Positions 17,663-26,900 of a stretch of DNA of 64,000 nucleotides are shown one piece after another; the first letter of the stretch is position 1, and every line of letters begins with the position of its first letter. Source of the stretch: G965250275 sp965250275 (GTDB lineage: Bacteria; Pseudomonadota; Alphaproteobacteria; Rhodobacterales; Rhodobacteraceae); the NCBI GenBank assembly GCA_965250275.1, contig OZ252297.1:2976001-3040000 (forward strand). The letters are read 5' to 3'. Both the position numbers and the translations under genes were made by a program. Under the pieces are notes generated by a model. The model made no database searches. It was not told the origin of the DNA and saw only the letters and a program-made list of their open reading frames with translations.

Positions 17663-17684
17663 TCCATCATGGGTGCGACAGAGA
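17663..17684. repeat. Direct repeat copy 2 (attachment-site candidate, displaced dusA start)
   Basis: Identical over 22 bp to 16995-17016 in dusA. On the minus strand it encodes LSVAPMM within a short frame (17713 down to 17660) that starts at an ATG with a GGAGGAG ribosome site and stops right after the repeat. This is what a dusA 5' end cut off by integration would look like. Confidence 0.75.
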
Positions 17685-18103
17685 GGCAGGCAGCCTTGGT
17701 AACGGGCATTGAGGGCATCTGGAATTCTCCTCCGGCGGGGCCGCTCTCGGTACAGCGCCGCGCCTCAGACCATAAACACGCACGCATCATGTCGCCAGCC
17801 CGATCGGCGAAAGTGATCAACCGCGACTGTTGTTTTCGAATTCAGTTCTGATCACATCCGCGTATCACAATGCGAGGTGGTATCCCCCATCAGGGTCTTG
17901 ATCCAATCTGGATGGAGTTCATGAAGTTCGGGCTCCCCGCTCTGTGCCGGAAGCCTTTCATAAGCTTGTCTGCATTTTGACCAACCTGCAGTTATTTAGT
18001 TCTCGGTCCGATCCTCCAAAAGAGACCAAAACCATACGCCCCACAAAGACAACCTAAGTTTTAGCATAAGTGCGAAGGCCAGCTGGACGGGCGACTGGCG
18101 GGA
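17685..18103. other. Intergenic region with dusA stub and a possible gene remnant
   Basis: This 419-bp stretch holds the first codons of the displaced dusA start (17685-17713, minus strand) and a 47-codon open frame (17852-17995). No complete gene is recognised. There is no clear promoter or terminator. Confidence 0.5.
17852..17995 (-). pseudogene. Possible C-terminal remnant of an unknown gene
   Basis: The open frame lies between stop codons and translates to 47 residues with a protein-like composition (it includes QAYERLPAQSGEPELHELHP, then DWIKTLMGD and HCDTRM at the end). There is no start codon with a ribosome site near its beginning. The family is not recognised. It may be the tail of a gene lost when the neighbouring element was inserted or deleted. 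Confidence 0.3.
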
Positions 18104-18622
18104 CTACGCAGCTTCAATTCCGCGACAAATGCGCGATCGAAGCCAAGCGTGCAGTGCATCTCCCGCGGGTTCAAGACGTTGGGCCAGGCCACCGCTGAAG
18201 GCGTGAAAGGCGTCTTCGTTCAGGCCATTCAGCCCGACCAGGACAGGGACCTCAAGCGCCAGCGCATCCGCAATCAATGGACGGAAACCCCGACCTTCGG
18301 CCTCGTGTTTGCCGAACTTATTCACGATCAGGCAATCGCATTCGGCAAGCTGGGCCTGGACCAAACCGACCGCGCGCTCAAGAGCGTCGGGGTCGAGACG
18401 GCATCCGCGTGCCGAAGGCCCAAGGGTCTGCGAAATGCGGATCGTCGGCCCATCAGGCAAAACGATCACGTCCATATCGCAGGGACCCGCATCCGCGGGT
18501 TTGGTGTTGATCTGGGCTGTGCCGGCGGGACGAAACCCGTTGGCGATCAGCCTCTCGGCCAAGCTGTGCAACAGAAGATCGGTGTCTCCAGGGCCCGGCG
18601 CCATGGTGTATGCTAGGTTCAT
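18104..18622 (-). CDS. DUF2478 domain-containing protein, molybdenum-associated
   Basis: A soluble protein of 172 residues with the DUF2478 pattern: AERLIANGFRPAGTAQ near the start, GPCDMDVIVLPDG, a long central helix with SARGCRLDPDALE, and LIVNKFGKHEAEGRGFR. The family is repeatedly found beside molybdenum transport and cofactor genes and is thought to be an NTPase-like protein; its function is not established. It follows moeA by 8 bases and is the last gene of the nitrate reductase locus. Confidence 0.82.
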   Translation of the reverse strand: MNLAYTMAPGPGDTDLLLHSLAERLIANGFRPAGTAQINTKPADAGPCDMDVIVLPDGPTIRISQTLGPSARGCRLDPDALERAVGLVQAQLAECDCLIVNKFGKHEAEGRGFRPLIADALALEVPVLVGLNGLNEDAFHAFSGGLAQRLEPAGDALHAWLRSRICRGIEAA

Positions 18623-18630
18623 TTTCGCCT

Positions 18631-19914
18631 CTAATCGGAACAGAATGGCAGGAATTCAATGAGTGCTGCCTCCGGGAGGCACTCTGCGTCTGCCGGCAGA
18701 AACACGAGACCATCCGCCGCGCTGAGTGCGCCAACCTGGCCAGAGCTCACCGGTGAAGTGCAATCCACGATTTCGCGCCCGCACCCATCGAAACCCAAAA
18801 CATACGCTGCACGGACCTCGCAACGCCCCGCTTTTCGATGCATCTCTTGCGACAGGACCGCATGCCGCCTGGCCTGATGCTGCGCATCAAGGCCAGTTAA
18901 CCGAGCTAGCAGGGCCGTGCCGAACAAGGTCCACGTCACAAAGGCCGATTGCGGATTGCCCGGGAGCCCAAGCCACGCCACGCCATCGACCGTGCCGCAA
19001 CTCACCGGTTTTCCGGGCTTCATGGCGACGCCGGAAAACACCTCGACCCCGCCATTGCTTCGGAAGGCCGCGTGCAGATGATCTTCGTCACCCACTGAGA
19101 CGCCGCCGGTCGTGACGATCAGGTCGCAGACCTTGGCGGCCTTCGCCAAAACTGAACGGATGTCCTCCGCGTTGTCGGGCATGGTGCGGACATCGACCAA
19201 CTGGATGTCCGGTCGCGAGAGGGCCGCACGCAGCATCGGAGTGTTCACGTCCCAGATCGCCCCTTCCTCTGCCGGCAGACTGCCGGGCGAAATGACCTCC
19301 GACCCGGATACGAGGAGCGCCACGCGCAACTTGCGGCGCACCAGTACGTCGCCATGACCGCCAGCCGCTGCTGCCGCGATCGCCCGCGAGGTCAGGCGTG
19401 ACCCACTTGGGAGGATCAGGCTGCCCGCGCGCTGCTCTTCGCCTTGATACCGGATGTTTTCTCCGATGGCGGGGCGTTTGGAAATCTCGATGCGGTCTCC
19501 GGCGAGTTCCACGGCTTCTTGCATAATCACACAGTCAGACCCGCCCGGAACCGGCGCCCCGGTGAATATGCGTGCCGCGGATCCCTCGCGCAGCGCAGGC
19601 GCCGGGCCACAGCCCGCTGCGCAGCGCAGGCTGACAGGGATGTTCCAGGGCCCTTCACCCGAAAGATCTGCGCGGCGTATCGCATACCCATCCATCGCTG
19701 AATGATCGAAGCGCGGCATGTCCGACCGCGCGCAGACCTCCTCTGCCAGAACACGCCCTTTGGCGTCGGACAATGCGATGCGCTCTGTCCCCTGCACTGG
19801 CCAGAAACGGGTGGCAATCTTTGCCAGAGCCAGGTCAATTCCGATCAAGGGAGACGAAGCGAGAGTTTCATCGCAACCGCACCCTGTCGGCATCTGTCTT
19901 GAGATGAACGTCAT
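18631..19914 (-). CDS. moeA: Molybdopterin molybdotransferase MoeA
   Basis: A cytoplasmic protein of 427 residues that inserts molybdate into adenylylated molybdopterin. Family motifs appear in order: MPRFDHSAMDGYA, FTGAPVPGGSDCVI, TTGGVSVGDEDH, and GLPGNPQSA in the third domain, then a beta-rich C-terminus. A dedicated moeA inside a nar locus is sensible because NarG needs the molybdenum bis-MGD cofactor. The start could also be MPTGCGC, seven codons later. A 166-bp gap before it may hold a separate promoter. Confidence 0.92.
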   Translation of the reverse strand: MTFISRQMPTGCGCDETLASSPLIGIDLALAKIATRFWPVQGTERIALSDAKGRVLAEEVCARSDMPRFDHSAMDGYAIRRADLSGEGPWNIPVSLRCAAGCGPAPALREGSAARIFTGAPVPGGSDCVIMQEAVELAGDRIEISKRPAIGENIRYQGEEQRAGSLILPSGSRLTSRAIAAAAAGGHGDVLVRRKLRVALLVSGSEVISPGSLPAEEGAIWDVNTPMLRAALSRPDIQLVDVRTMPDNAEDIRSVLAKAAKVCDLIVTTGGVSVGDEDHLHAAFRSNGGVEVFSGVAMKPGKPVSCGTVDGVAWLGLPGNPQSAFVTWTLFGTALLARLTGLDAQHQARRHAVLSQEMHRKAGRCEVRAAYVLGFDGCGREIVDCTSPVSSGQVGALSAADGLVFLPADAECLPEAALIEFLPFCSD

Positions 19915-20080
19915 TTCTTATGACCTTTTCGGGTTAGGGTTGTCATGTGCCTGACGCAAGGTGATCGCGGAAACTGGGCAAACGGCGCTTGAACATCGCC
20001 AATCGGAACCCGGCCAAGTCCTCGTCCGCCAACGGAGCAGCAGCGCACTGGTCGGGGATTTGCCGTCCGCGTTTCGTTGG

Positions 20081-20911
20081 TCAGTGAGATTGGGTCTCAT
20101 GATCTGCCTTCCGGGGCGAGACCGGCCGGAGGTCCGCGCCGGAGATCTTGGCGGACGCAACCAGCGTTTGCACGTAGTCGCGGGCTGCACCGGCCCAGGA
20201 TGCCTTTTCCATGGCGTCGGAAATCGTCTGCGTGACGGCCGCAAACGGCAGGACAGCGCCGCGGGCCAGAGCATCCATCTTGATGATGTGCCAGCCATGG
20301 CGGGTCAGGACAGGTTCGACCGTCACGGCTCCGTCAGCCAGATCATGCAAGGCCGCCTCGAACTCCGGAACCGTATCCCCGGGGTTCAACTGCCCAAGCG
20401 ACCCGCCACTCGACTTGGAACCGCAATCGCTGACCTCGGCGGCCAGCTTGGCGAACGCCTTGGGGTTTGCAAGGGCGCGGCCCGTCAGGGCCATCGCGCG
20501 GACAAGGGCGTCGCCTCGCGCGGTTTCGTCCCGCGGATCGCAGGCGACGAGGATGTGCGAGACCTCCCAAAGCGGCGGCGCGCGGAACCGGGTCGGGTCC
20601 TTTTGCCACTCCAGGCGTATCTCCTGCTCGGTTGGTGGTTTTACCAACACTGCCTGATCGAGAAGGCCCCGGATAAGGGCCTCCTCCTCCGTCTCGAAGC
20701 GGCCGGGTCCAACCTCCTGAACGCGCGCCTCGATCCCGCGGGCCCGTGCCTCCTGCAACAGGAGGGTTCGCACCGCGACGGCGATTGTGGCTTTCCGCCA
20801 GGCGATGCCAGGCTTTCCGGCGGGACCTTGGTGGTTCTGGGTCTCCGCCGCAATGGTCGCGGCGGGGATGGTTTCGCCGTTGACGACGAGATCTGGAAAC
20901 AGCGGAGTCAT
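20081..20911 (-). CDS. PpiC-type peptidyl-prolyl isomerase of the nar operon
   Basis: A protein of 276 residues with a parvulin domain at about 118-215 (HILVA, GGSLGQLNPGDTVPEFE, LTRHGWHIIKMD). The N-terminal helical part resembles NifM-type chaperone isomerases. There is no signal peptide, so it acts in the cytoplasm, where the NarGH part of nitrate reductase is assembled. It starts 6 bases after narI, so it belongs to the operon. A role in NarGHI maturation is inferred from that position. Confidence 0.85.
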   Translation of the reverse strand: MTPLFPDLVVNGETIPAATIAAETQNHQGPAGKPGIAWRKATIAVAVRTLLLQEARARGIEARVQEVGPGRFETEEEALIRGLLDQAVLVKPPTEQEIRLEWQKDPTRFRAPPLWEVSHILVACDPRDETARGDALVRAMALTGRALANPKAFAKLAAEVSDCGSKSSGGSLGQLNPGDTVPEFEAALHDLADGAVTVEPVLTRHGWHIIKMDALARGAVLPFAAVTQTISDAMEKASWAGAARDYVQTLVASAKISGADLRPVSPRKADHETQSH

Positions 20912-20917
20912 CGTGGC

Positions 20918-21712
20918 TTACTCCGCTGGCGTCGGGGGCGTTCCGGCCGCAGCCGTGTTGCGGAGTTTGACCGCTGCGGACCCTCCATCGCGTGCTTGCG
21001 GCAGAGGGGTCTGGCGTCGCGACCGCACGACCTGATAGCCAGCACGTCCGAGGTACCGGAACGGCGCGGCGAAGCCCGAGATCATGTGAACCAGACGCGT
21101 GAACGGGAACAGCATCGTGATCAGCAGGCCGAGAAAAATGTGCAGCTTGTAGAGCCAGTGCACGTCCACCACCATCGCCCATGCATTCAGGTTCCAGGTG
21201 ATCACGCTTTGTGACCATGTCATGAAGCGCACCATTTCGGCTCCATCCATGTGCTGAAGTGTCTGCGTGATGGTCAAGAGACCGATCACCAACTGAAGCC
21301 AGATCAGCACCATGATGACGATGTCGGGCCAGCTCGACGTGACGCGGATACGGGGATCGAAGAGACGCCTGTGCAAGAGCATTGTCGCACCGACAAGTGC
21401 TGCAATACCGGCCGGACCGCCGATCAGGACCGCCATCCACTGCTTGAGCCAATAGGGAATGCCGAGAGCGTCGAGCACCCAGACGGGCGTGAAAAGACCT
21501 ACAAGGTGCCCGAAGAACACCGTCAGGATACCGACGTGGAACAGGATCGAGCCCAAAACGAGTTGCCTGCGTCGCAGCAGCTGACTCGAAGAGCTTTTCC
21601 AGGTGAAGGGATCGCGCTCGTAACGTGCGATGGACCCGATGATCAGGACCGTCAACGCCACATAAGGCATCACACCAAAGAGCGCGAAATCAATGTCGAA
21701 GTTGGCAAACAT
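20918..21712 (-). CDS. narI: Respiratory nitrate reductase gamma subunit (cytochrome b)
   Basis: A membrane protein of 264 residues with five hydrophobic segments (about 8-28, 50-75, 90-112, 128-150, 185-208), containing His residues in the helices (FHVGILTVFFGHLVGL, and LYKLHIFLGLL) suited to bind two b haems. It takes electrons from quinol and passes them to NarH. The C-terminal 45 residues form a polar tail a little longer than in E. coli. Confidence 0.95.
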   Translation of the reverse strand: MFANFDIDFALFGVMPYVALTVLIIGSIARYERDPFTWKSSSSQLLRRRQLVLGSILFHVGILTVFFGHLVGLFTPVWVLDALGIPYWLKQWMAVLIGGPAGIAALVGATMLLHRRLFDPRIRVTSSWPDIVIMVLIWLQLVIGLLTITQTLQHMDGAEMVRFMTWSQSVITWNLNAWAMVVDVHWLYKLHIFLGLLITMLFPFTRLVHMISGFAAPFRYLGRAGYQVVRSRRQTPLPQARDGGSAAVKLRNTAAAGTPPTPAE

Positions 21713-21724
21713 GGTCAGTTTCCC

Positions 21725-22432
21725 TTATTCGGCCGCGTGTGACGCGGGCTCGGGGGTTACGGGCAAATCCATCCGCGCAAGCATCTCGCGGGTTGCGGGG
21801 CATCCGGCGTTCGGATCGGGGCCGAAACGGACTTCGGTTTCCTCCCAGATTTTGTCGAGCGCTTCGAGATCGTCCGGGTCGACCTCCGGTTCCTCCAGAA
21901 GCTCGGCGACGGCGGCCTTGTCCGCCTTGGCGCCCGAAAGTTGCAACAAGGCGGCGAACACGGCGCCATATCCACTTTCCCGCCGGACAAGCCGGGCGTG
22001 CAGGGCTTCGAGGATATGGGCCGCGTCCGCCAAGGTTTCCTGAGCGTCCGCGAAGGGTCGGATGGCCAGGAATTCCAGCAAGACCGGCAGATGGTCCGGT
22101 AACTCGCTCGTCGCGGGGTCGTACCCCGCCTCACGATACATCTCGACCAGACTGACCATGGCACCGCCACGGTCCCGGCTTTCGCCATGGACATGCTCGA
22201 AAAGATTGAGAGACAGGGTCCGCGACCGGTCAAAGAGCCCGACATAGGTCTCTTCAAGATCGTAGATGTTGCGCCCGCTCAGCTCCCCTACGAGCGGGCG
22301 CAACGCCCGGCGCGCTGCTGCTGTCAATCGCGTGTCCGAGGCCAGAACGGCTCCGATCTCGGGCATGGCATGCTGCAACTCGCGTGTCGGGTAACTCAGA
22401 ATGAGCGACAGGGCTTTCAGGGAACGATCCAT
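21725..22432 (-). CDS. narJ: Nitrate reductase molybdenum cofactor assembly chaperone
   Basis: A protein of 235 residues of the all-helical TorD/NarJ family, which binds the NarG N-terminus until cofactors are loaded. The family signature is seen in LILSYPTRELQ and LNLFEHVHGESRDRG (LFEHVHG is nearly invariant). The ATG shares one base with the narH stop (TGATG). The last 40 residues are acidic. Confidence 0.95.
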   Translation of the reverse strand: MDRSLKALSLILSYPTRELQHAMPEIGAVLASDTRLTAAARRALRPLVGELSGRNIYDLEETYVGLFDRSRTLSLNLFEHVHGESRDRGGAMVSLVEMYREAGYDPATSELPDHLPVLLEFLAIRPFADAQETLADAAHILEALHARLVRRESGYGAVFAALLQLSGAKADKAAVAELLEEPEVDPDDLEALDKIWEETEVRFGPDPNAGCPATREMLARMDLPVTPEPASHAAE

Positions 22433-23952
22433 CACATCACCTCCGGCATATTGAGGGGCCGCTTTGCCCTTCCGAAGAGGGAGGCTTTCGATTTGCCCGT
22501 CGAACACCCGTTGCCGTCGGTAAAGCCGCAGCCGCCCTTGATGTCATAGGCAACTTCGACCTGTTCACGATGGGTTGTCGGAATGACGAAGCGATCCTCG
22601 TAGTCCGCCAAAGCCATGACCCTGTACATGTCCTCAATTGCCCGACCGGACAGACCGACACGGGCTGCAATCGCCTCGTCGTTCACGCCCTCCACGGTCT
22701 TTGACCGCATGTAGGCGCGCATCGCCATCATCCGTTCCAGCGCAGAAACCACAGGGGCCTCATCGCCCGCCGTCAGCATGTTAGCGAGGTAGCGGACCGG
22801 GATGCGCAGGTCCTTCACGTTGGGCATCATGCCATCCGTTCCGATCTTCCCGGCCTCGGCGGCGTTCTGGATCGGGCTCAATGGAGGGATGTACCACACC
22901 ATCGGCAGTGTCCGGTATTCGGGATGCAGCGGGAAGGCGACCTTCCAGTCCATCGCCATCTTCCAGATCGGGCTCTCCTGCGCGGCCTCGATCCAATCCT
23001 CCGGAATGCCGTCTGCGCGTGCGGTTTCGATCACCACCGGGTCATTTGGGTCGAGAAACACGTCCAACTGAGCGTCGTAGAGCTGCTGTTCAGTCGGAGC
23101 ATTGGCCGCCTCTTCTATCTTGTCAGCATCGTAGAGCATCACACCGAGATACCGGATCCGGCCGACGCAGGTTTCCGAACAGACTGTCGGGTTTCCACTT
23201 TCAATCCGGGGATAACACAGCGTGCATTTCTCGGATTTGCCGCTTTCCCAGTTGTAATAGACCTTCTTGTAGGGGCAGCCAGAGACACACATCCGCCAGC
23301 CGCGGCACTTCTCCTGGTCGATCAGAACGATGCCGTCCTCCTCGCGCTTGTAGATCGCACCCGAGGGGCAGGACGCGGCGCAGGTCGGGTTCAGGCAGTG
23401 TTCGCAGAGCCGCGGGAGATACATCATAAAGGTGTTCTCGTATTCCCCGTAGATCTCCTTCTGGACGCCTTCGAAGTTGTAATCCTGAGACCGTTTCGCG
23501 AACTCACCGCCCAGGATTTCCTCCCAGTTCGGGCCTTTCTCGATCTTCTCGATCCGCTCACCGGTGATCTTGGAATAGGGGCGTGCTGTCGGGAACGCCT
23601 CCATTTCGGGAGCCGACTTCAGATGATCGTGGTCGAAATCGAACGGTTCGTAGTAGTCGTCTATCTCCGGCAGGTCGGGGTTCGCAAAGATGTTGGCCAG
23701 GATCCGCCACTTCGAGCCCTGCTTGGGCTGGAGCTTGCCCGATTTGGTCCGCTCCCAGCCGCCGTTCCATTTGGCCTGGTTTTCCCAGTCGGTCGGATAA
23801 CCGGTACCCGGCTTTGTCTCGACGTTGTTGAACCAGGCGTATTCGACGCCGTCCCGTGTGGTCCACACGTTCTTGCAGGTCACCGAACAGGTGTGGCACC
23901 CGATGCATTTATCGAGGTTCAACACCATGCCGATTTGCGCTCGCACTCTCAT
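22432..23952 (-). CDS. narH: Respiratory nitrate reductase beta subunit (Fe-S)
   Basis: A protein of 506 residues. Four cysteine groups are visible: CIGCHTC near the N-terminus, CEHCLNPTC, CRGWRMCVSGC and CTLCYP with a following CSETC. The Trp in CRGW is the mark of the 3Fe-4S cluster in NarH. It carries electrons from NarI to NarG. The start MRVRAQIGM at 23952 overlaps the narG stop by 4 bases. Confidence 0.97.
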   Translation of the reverse strand: MRVRAQIGMVLNLDKCIGCHTCSVTCKNVWTTRDGVEYAWFNNVETKPGTGYPTDWENQAKWNGGWERTKSGKLQPKQGSKWRILANIFANPDLPEIDDYYEPFDFDHDHLKSAPEMEAFPTARPYSKITGERIEKIEKGPNWEEILGGEFAKRSQDYNFEGVQKEIYGEYENTFMMYLPRLCEHCLNPTCAASCPSGAIYKREEDGIVLIDQEKCRGWRMCVSGCPYKKVYYNWESGKSEKCTLCYPRIESGNPTVCSETCVGRIRYLGVMLYDADKIEEAANAPTEQQLYDAQLDVFLDPNDPVVIETARADGIPEDWIEAAQESPIWKMAMDWKVAFPLHPEYRTLPMVWYIPPLSPIQNAAEAGKIGTDGMMPNVKDLRIPVRYLANMLTAGDEAPVVSALERMMAMRAYMRSKTVEGVNDEAIAARVGLSGRAIEDMYRVMALADYEDRFVIPTTHREQVEVAYDIKGGCGFTDGNGCSTGKSKASLFGRAKRPLNMPEVM

Positions 23953-26900
23953 TCTGCGGCCTCCTTTGCGGTCGCTTCGCGGTCGAGCCAGTCGACCTTT
24001 TTCATTTTCCGCACGATGACGAATTCGTCCCGATTGCAACCTACGGTGCCGTAGTAGTTGAAACCGTAGGATTGCTGGGCATAGCCGCCGATCATGTGCG
24101 TGGGTTTCAGGACAGCGCGCGTCACAGAGTTGTGGATGCCGCCGCGCTTGCCGGTTTTCTCCGAACCGGGCGTGTTCACGATCTTCTCCTGCGCGTGATA
24201 CATGAAGGTCGTGCCGTCCTTCATCCGCTGGGACACAACGGCCCGGGCGGTCAGCGCGCCGTTCACGTTGTAAAGTTCGACCCAGTCGTTATCGACAATC
24301 CCGCCCTTCCTGGCGTCGTTCTCCGAGATCCAAATCACTGGCCCGCCCCGGTTCAGCGTCAGCATGAGAAGGTTGTCGGAATAGGTGGAGTGGATGCCCC
24401 ATTTCTGATGCGGCGTGATGAAGTTCAGCACCAGATTGTCGCCATCATCCTGCACATCCTTAGTGACGGTCTTCAGGTCCACCGGCGGGCGGTACGACAT
24501 GAAGCCTTCGCCAAAGGCACGCATCCACAAGTGATCCTGATAGAGCTGTTGCCGCCCGGTCAGGGTCCGCCATGGGATCAGCTCATGCACATTGGTGTAG
24601 CCCGCGTTGTAGCTGACCTTCTCCGACTCAATGCCGGACCATGTGGGGCTGGAGATGATCTTGCGGGGCTGCGCTGCGATGTCATGGAAGCGGATTTTCT
24701 GGTGATGCTCGCCTTCGGCCAGATGCGCGTGTTCGCGCCCTGTGTTTTCGCCGAGCGCCTCCCACGCCTTCACGGCGACGTTGCCGTTCGTCTCAGGCGC
24801 CAGCATCAGGATCACTTCACAGGCGTCAATTGCCGTCTCGATCTTGGGCCGTCCTTTTGCGGCGCCATCCTGTTTCACGCCGTTCAGCGCGGCGAGGTTC
24901 TCGACCTCCTCTTCGGTGTTCCAGGTGATGCCCTTGCCGCCGTTGCCAAGCTTGTCCATGAGCGGACCCAGCGCCGTGAAGCGATCGTAGATCGCAGTGT
25001 AGTCACGTTCCACGGCCACATAGGCGGGTGCGGTCTTGCCCGGAATGAGATCGCATTCGCCTTTCTTCCAGTCGCGCACCTGATCCTGAGCGATCTCGGC
25101 CGGCATGTCGTGCAGCAAAGGCAGCGCGACGATATCGGTTTCTTTCCCCAGGATTTCCGGTGCAACGTCCTGCACCTTCCTGGCAATCGCCTTGAAGATC
25201 TCGAAATCTGATTTCGACTCGTATGCCGGGTCCACAGCCGCCTGCAGTGGGTGGATGAACGGGTGCATGTCCGACGTGTTCAGGTCATCCTTCTCGTACC
25301 AACTGGCGGTTGGCAAAACGATGTCGGAATAGACCGCTGTGGTGGACATGCGGAAGTCGATGGTCACCAACAGGTCGAGTTTGCCCTCAGGGGCTTTCTC
25401 ACGCCACTTGGCTTCCTTGGGAAGCGCCCTGCCCTCCTCGCCCAGATCCTTGCCCAGAACGCCGTGATCGGTGCCCAGAAGGTGTTTGAGGAAGTATTCA
25501 TGCCCCTTGCCGGACGACCCCAGCAGGTTCGAGCGCCAGACAAACAGGTTGCGCGGCCAGTTCTCCGGTGCATCCGGGTCCTCGCAGGCCATTTCCAGTT
25601 CGCCCGATTTCAGCTGCTGTGCGACATAGGCCGGGATCTCCATCCCAGCGTCCTTCGCCTGTTTCGCGACCTCCAGCGGGTTGGTTTTCAGTTGCGGTGC
25701 CGAGGGCAACCAGCCCATCCGTTCCGCACGGATGTTGTAGTCGATCAGCGAGATATCCCAGTCGCCCTCGGGCGCGGTTGGCGACAGGATCTCATCGGCC
25801 TCCAGCGTCTCATAGCGCCACTGATCTGTATGGGCGTACCACGCGCTGGTCGAATTCATATGCCGTGGCGGGCGGCCCCAATCGAGGGCAAAGGCAACAG
25901 GCTGCCAGCCGGTTTGCGGGCGCAGTTTCTCCTGCCCCACATAGTGCGCCCAGCCACCGCCCGACTGCCCCACACAGCCGCACATCACCAGCATGTTGAT
26001 GACGCCGCGATAGTTCATGTCCATGTGGTACCAGTGGTTCATCGCTGCCCCGATGATGATCATCGACTTGCCCTGAGTCTTCTCAGCAGTGTCCGCGAAT
26101 TCGCGCGCCACATGAGCAATCTTGTCGGCGGGCACGCCAGTGATCTTCTCGGCCCAAGCCGGTGTGCCGGGAACATCCTCGTCAAAGGATTTGGCCACCC
26201 AATCGCCGCCCAGTCCCCGATCCACGCCATAGTTTGCGCAGAAGAGGTCGAACACGGTGGCCACCAGAACCTCGCCCTCGGCGGTTTTGACGCGCTTGAC
26301 GGGGACGTTTTTGGTCAGGATGTCGGGACGGGTGTCCCCGGTGGTAAAGGCCTCGGTCGCGGCCCCGCCGAAGTAAGGGAAATCGACGCCGCGGATATCG
26401 TCATGGTCATCATCGAGGATGAGCGACATTTGTAGTTTGGCGTCTTTGCCGTTGGCCTTCTCCTCAAGGTTCCACTCGCCTTTCTCGCCCCAGCGATAGC
26501 CAATGGCCCCGTTGGGCGAGACAAGCGCACCATTCTCCTCATCAAAGGCGACGGTTTTCCATTCGGGGTTGTTTTCCTCCCCAAGTTTGTCGTCGAGGTC
26601 ATCAGCGCGCAGGAACCGGCCCGGCACCAGGCTGCCGTCCTTTTCTTCCAAACGCACCAGCATCGGCATGTCGGAATACTTGCGGCAGTAGCTTTCGAAA
26701 TACTCCGCCTGCCGATCGATATGGAACTCGCGCAGGATCACGTGGCCAAAGGCCATCGCCAGCGCCGCGTCTGTGCCTTGCTTCACGTTCAGCCAGACGT
26801 CGGCGAACTTGGAGGCTTCGGAATAGTCCGGGCAGATGACGGCCGACTTGGTGCCTTTGTACCTCACCTCGGTATAGAAATGCGCGTCCGGCGTCCGGGT

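Larger units (their letters stand above)
17017..17684. mobile_element. 668-bp insert at the 5' end of dusA, remnant or mini integrative element
   Basis: The segment is bounded by two exact 22-bp direct repeats (16995-17016 and 17663-17684). Site-specific elements that integrate at the 5' end of dusA are known; they leave a direct repeat, give dusA a new 5' end and push the old 5' end to the far side. Both signs are seen here: intact dusA on one side, and on the other a stub with its own GGAGGAG site, ATG (17713 on the minus strand) and 15 codons reading MPSMPVTKAACLSVAPMME before a stop. The insert carries only one probable gene (17123-17497) and no integrase, so it is either a decayed element or a non-autonomous one. 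Confidence 0.6.

Noticed and set aside
19953..20080. About 40 open codons in frame behind the stop of the PpiC-type gene (ending FRDHLASGT)
   Set aside because: The composition is protein-like, but there is no start codon with a ribosome site. Sequencing error or an ancestral longer isomerase is possible but not supported by family length.
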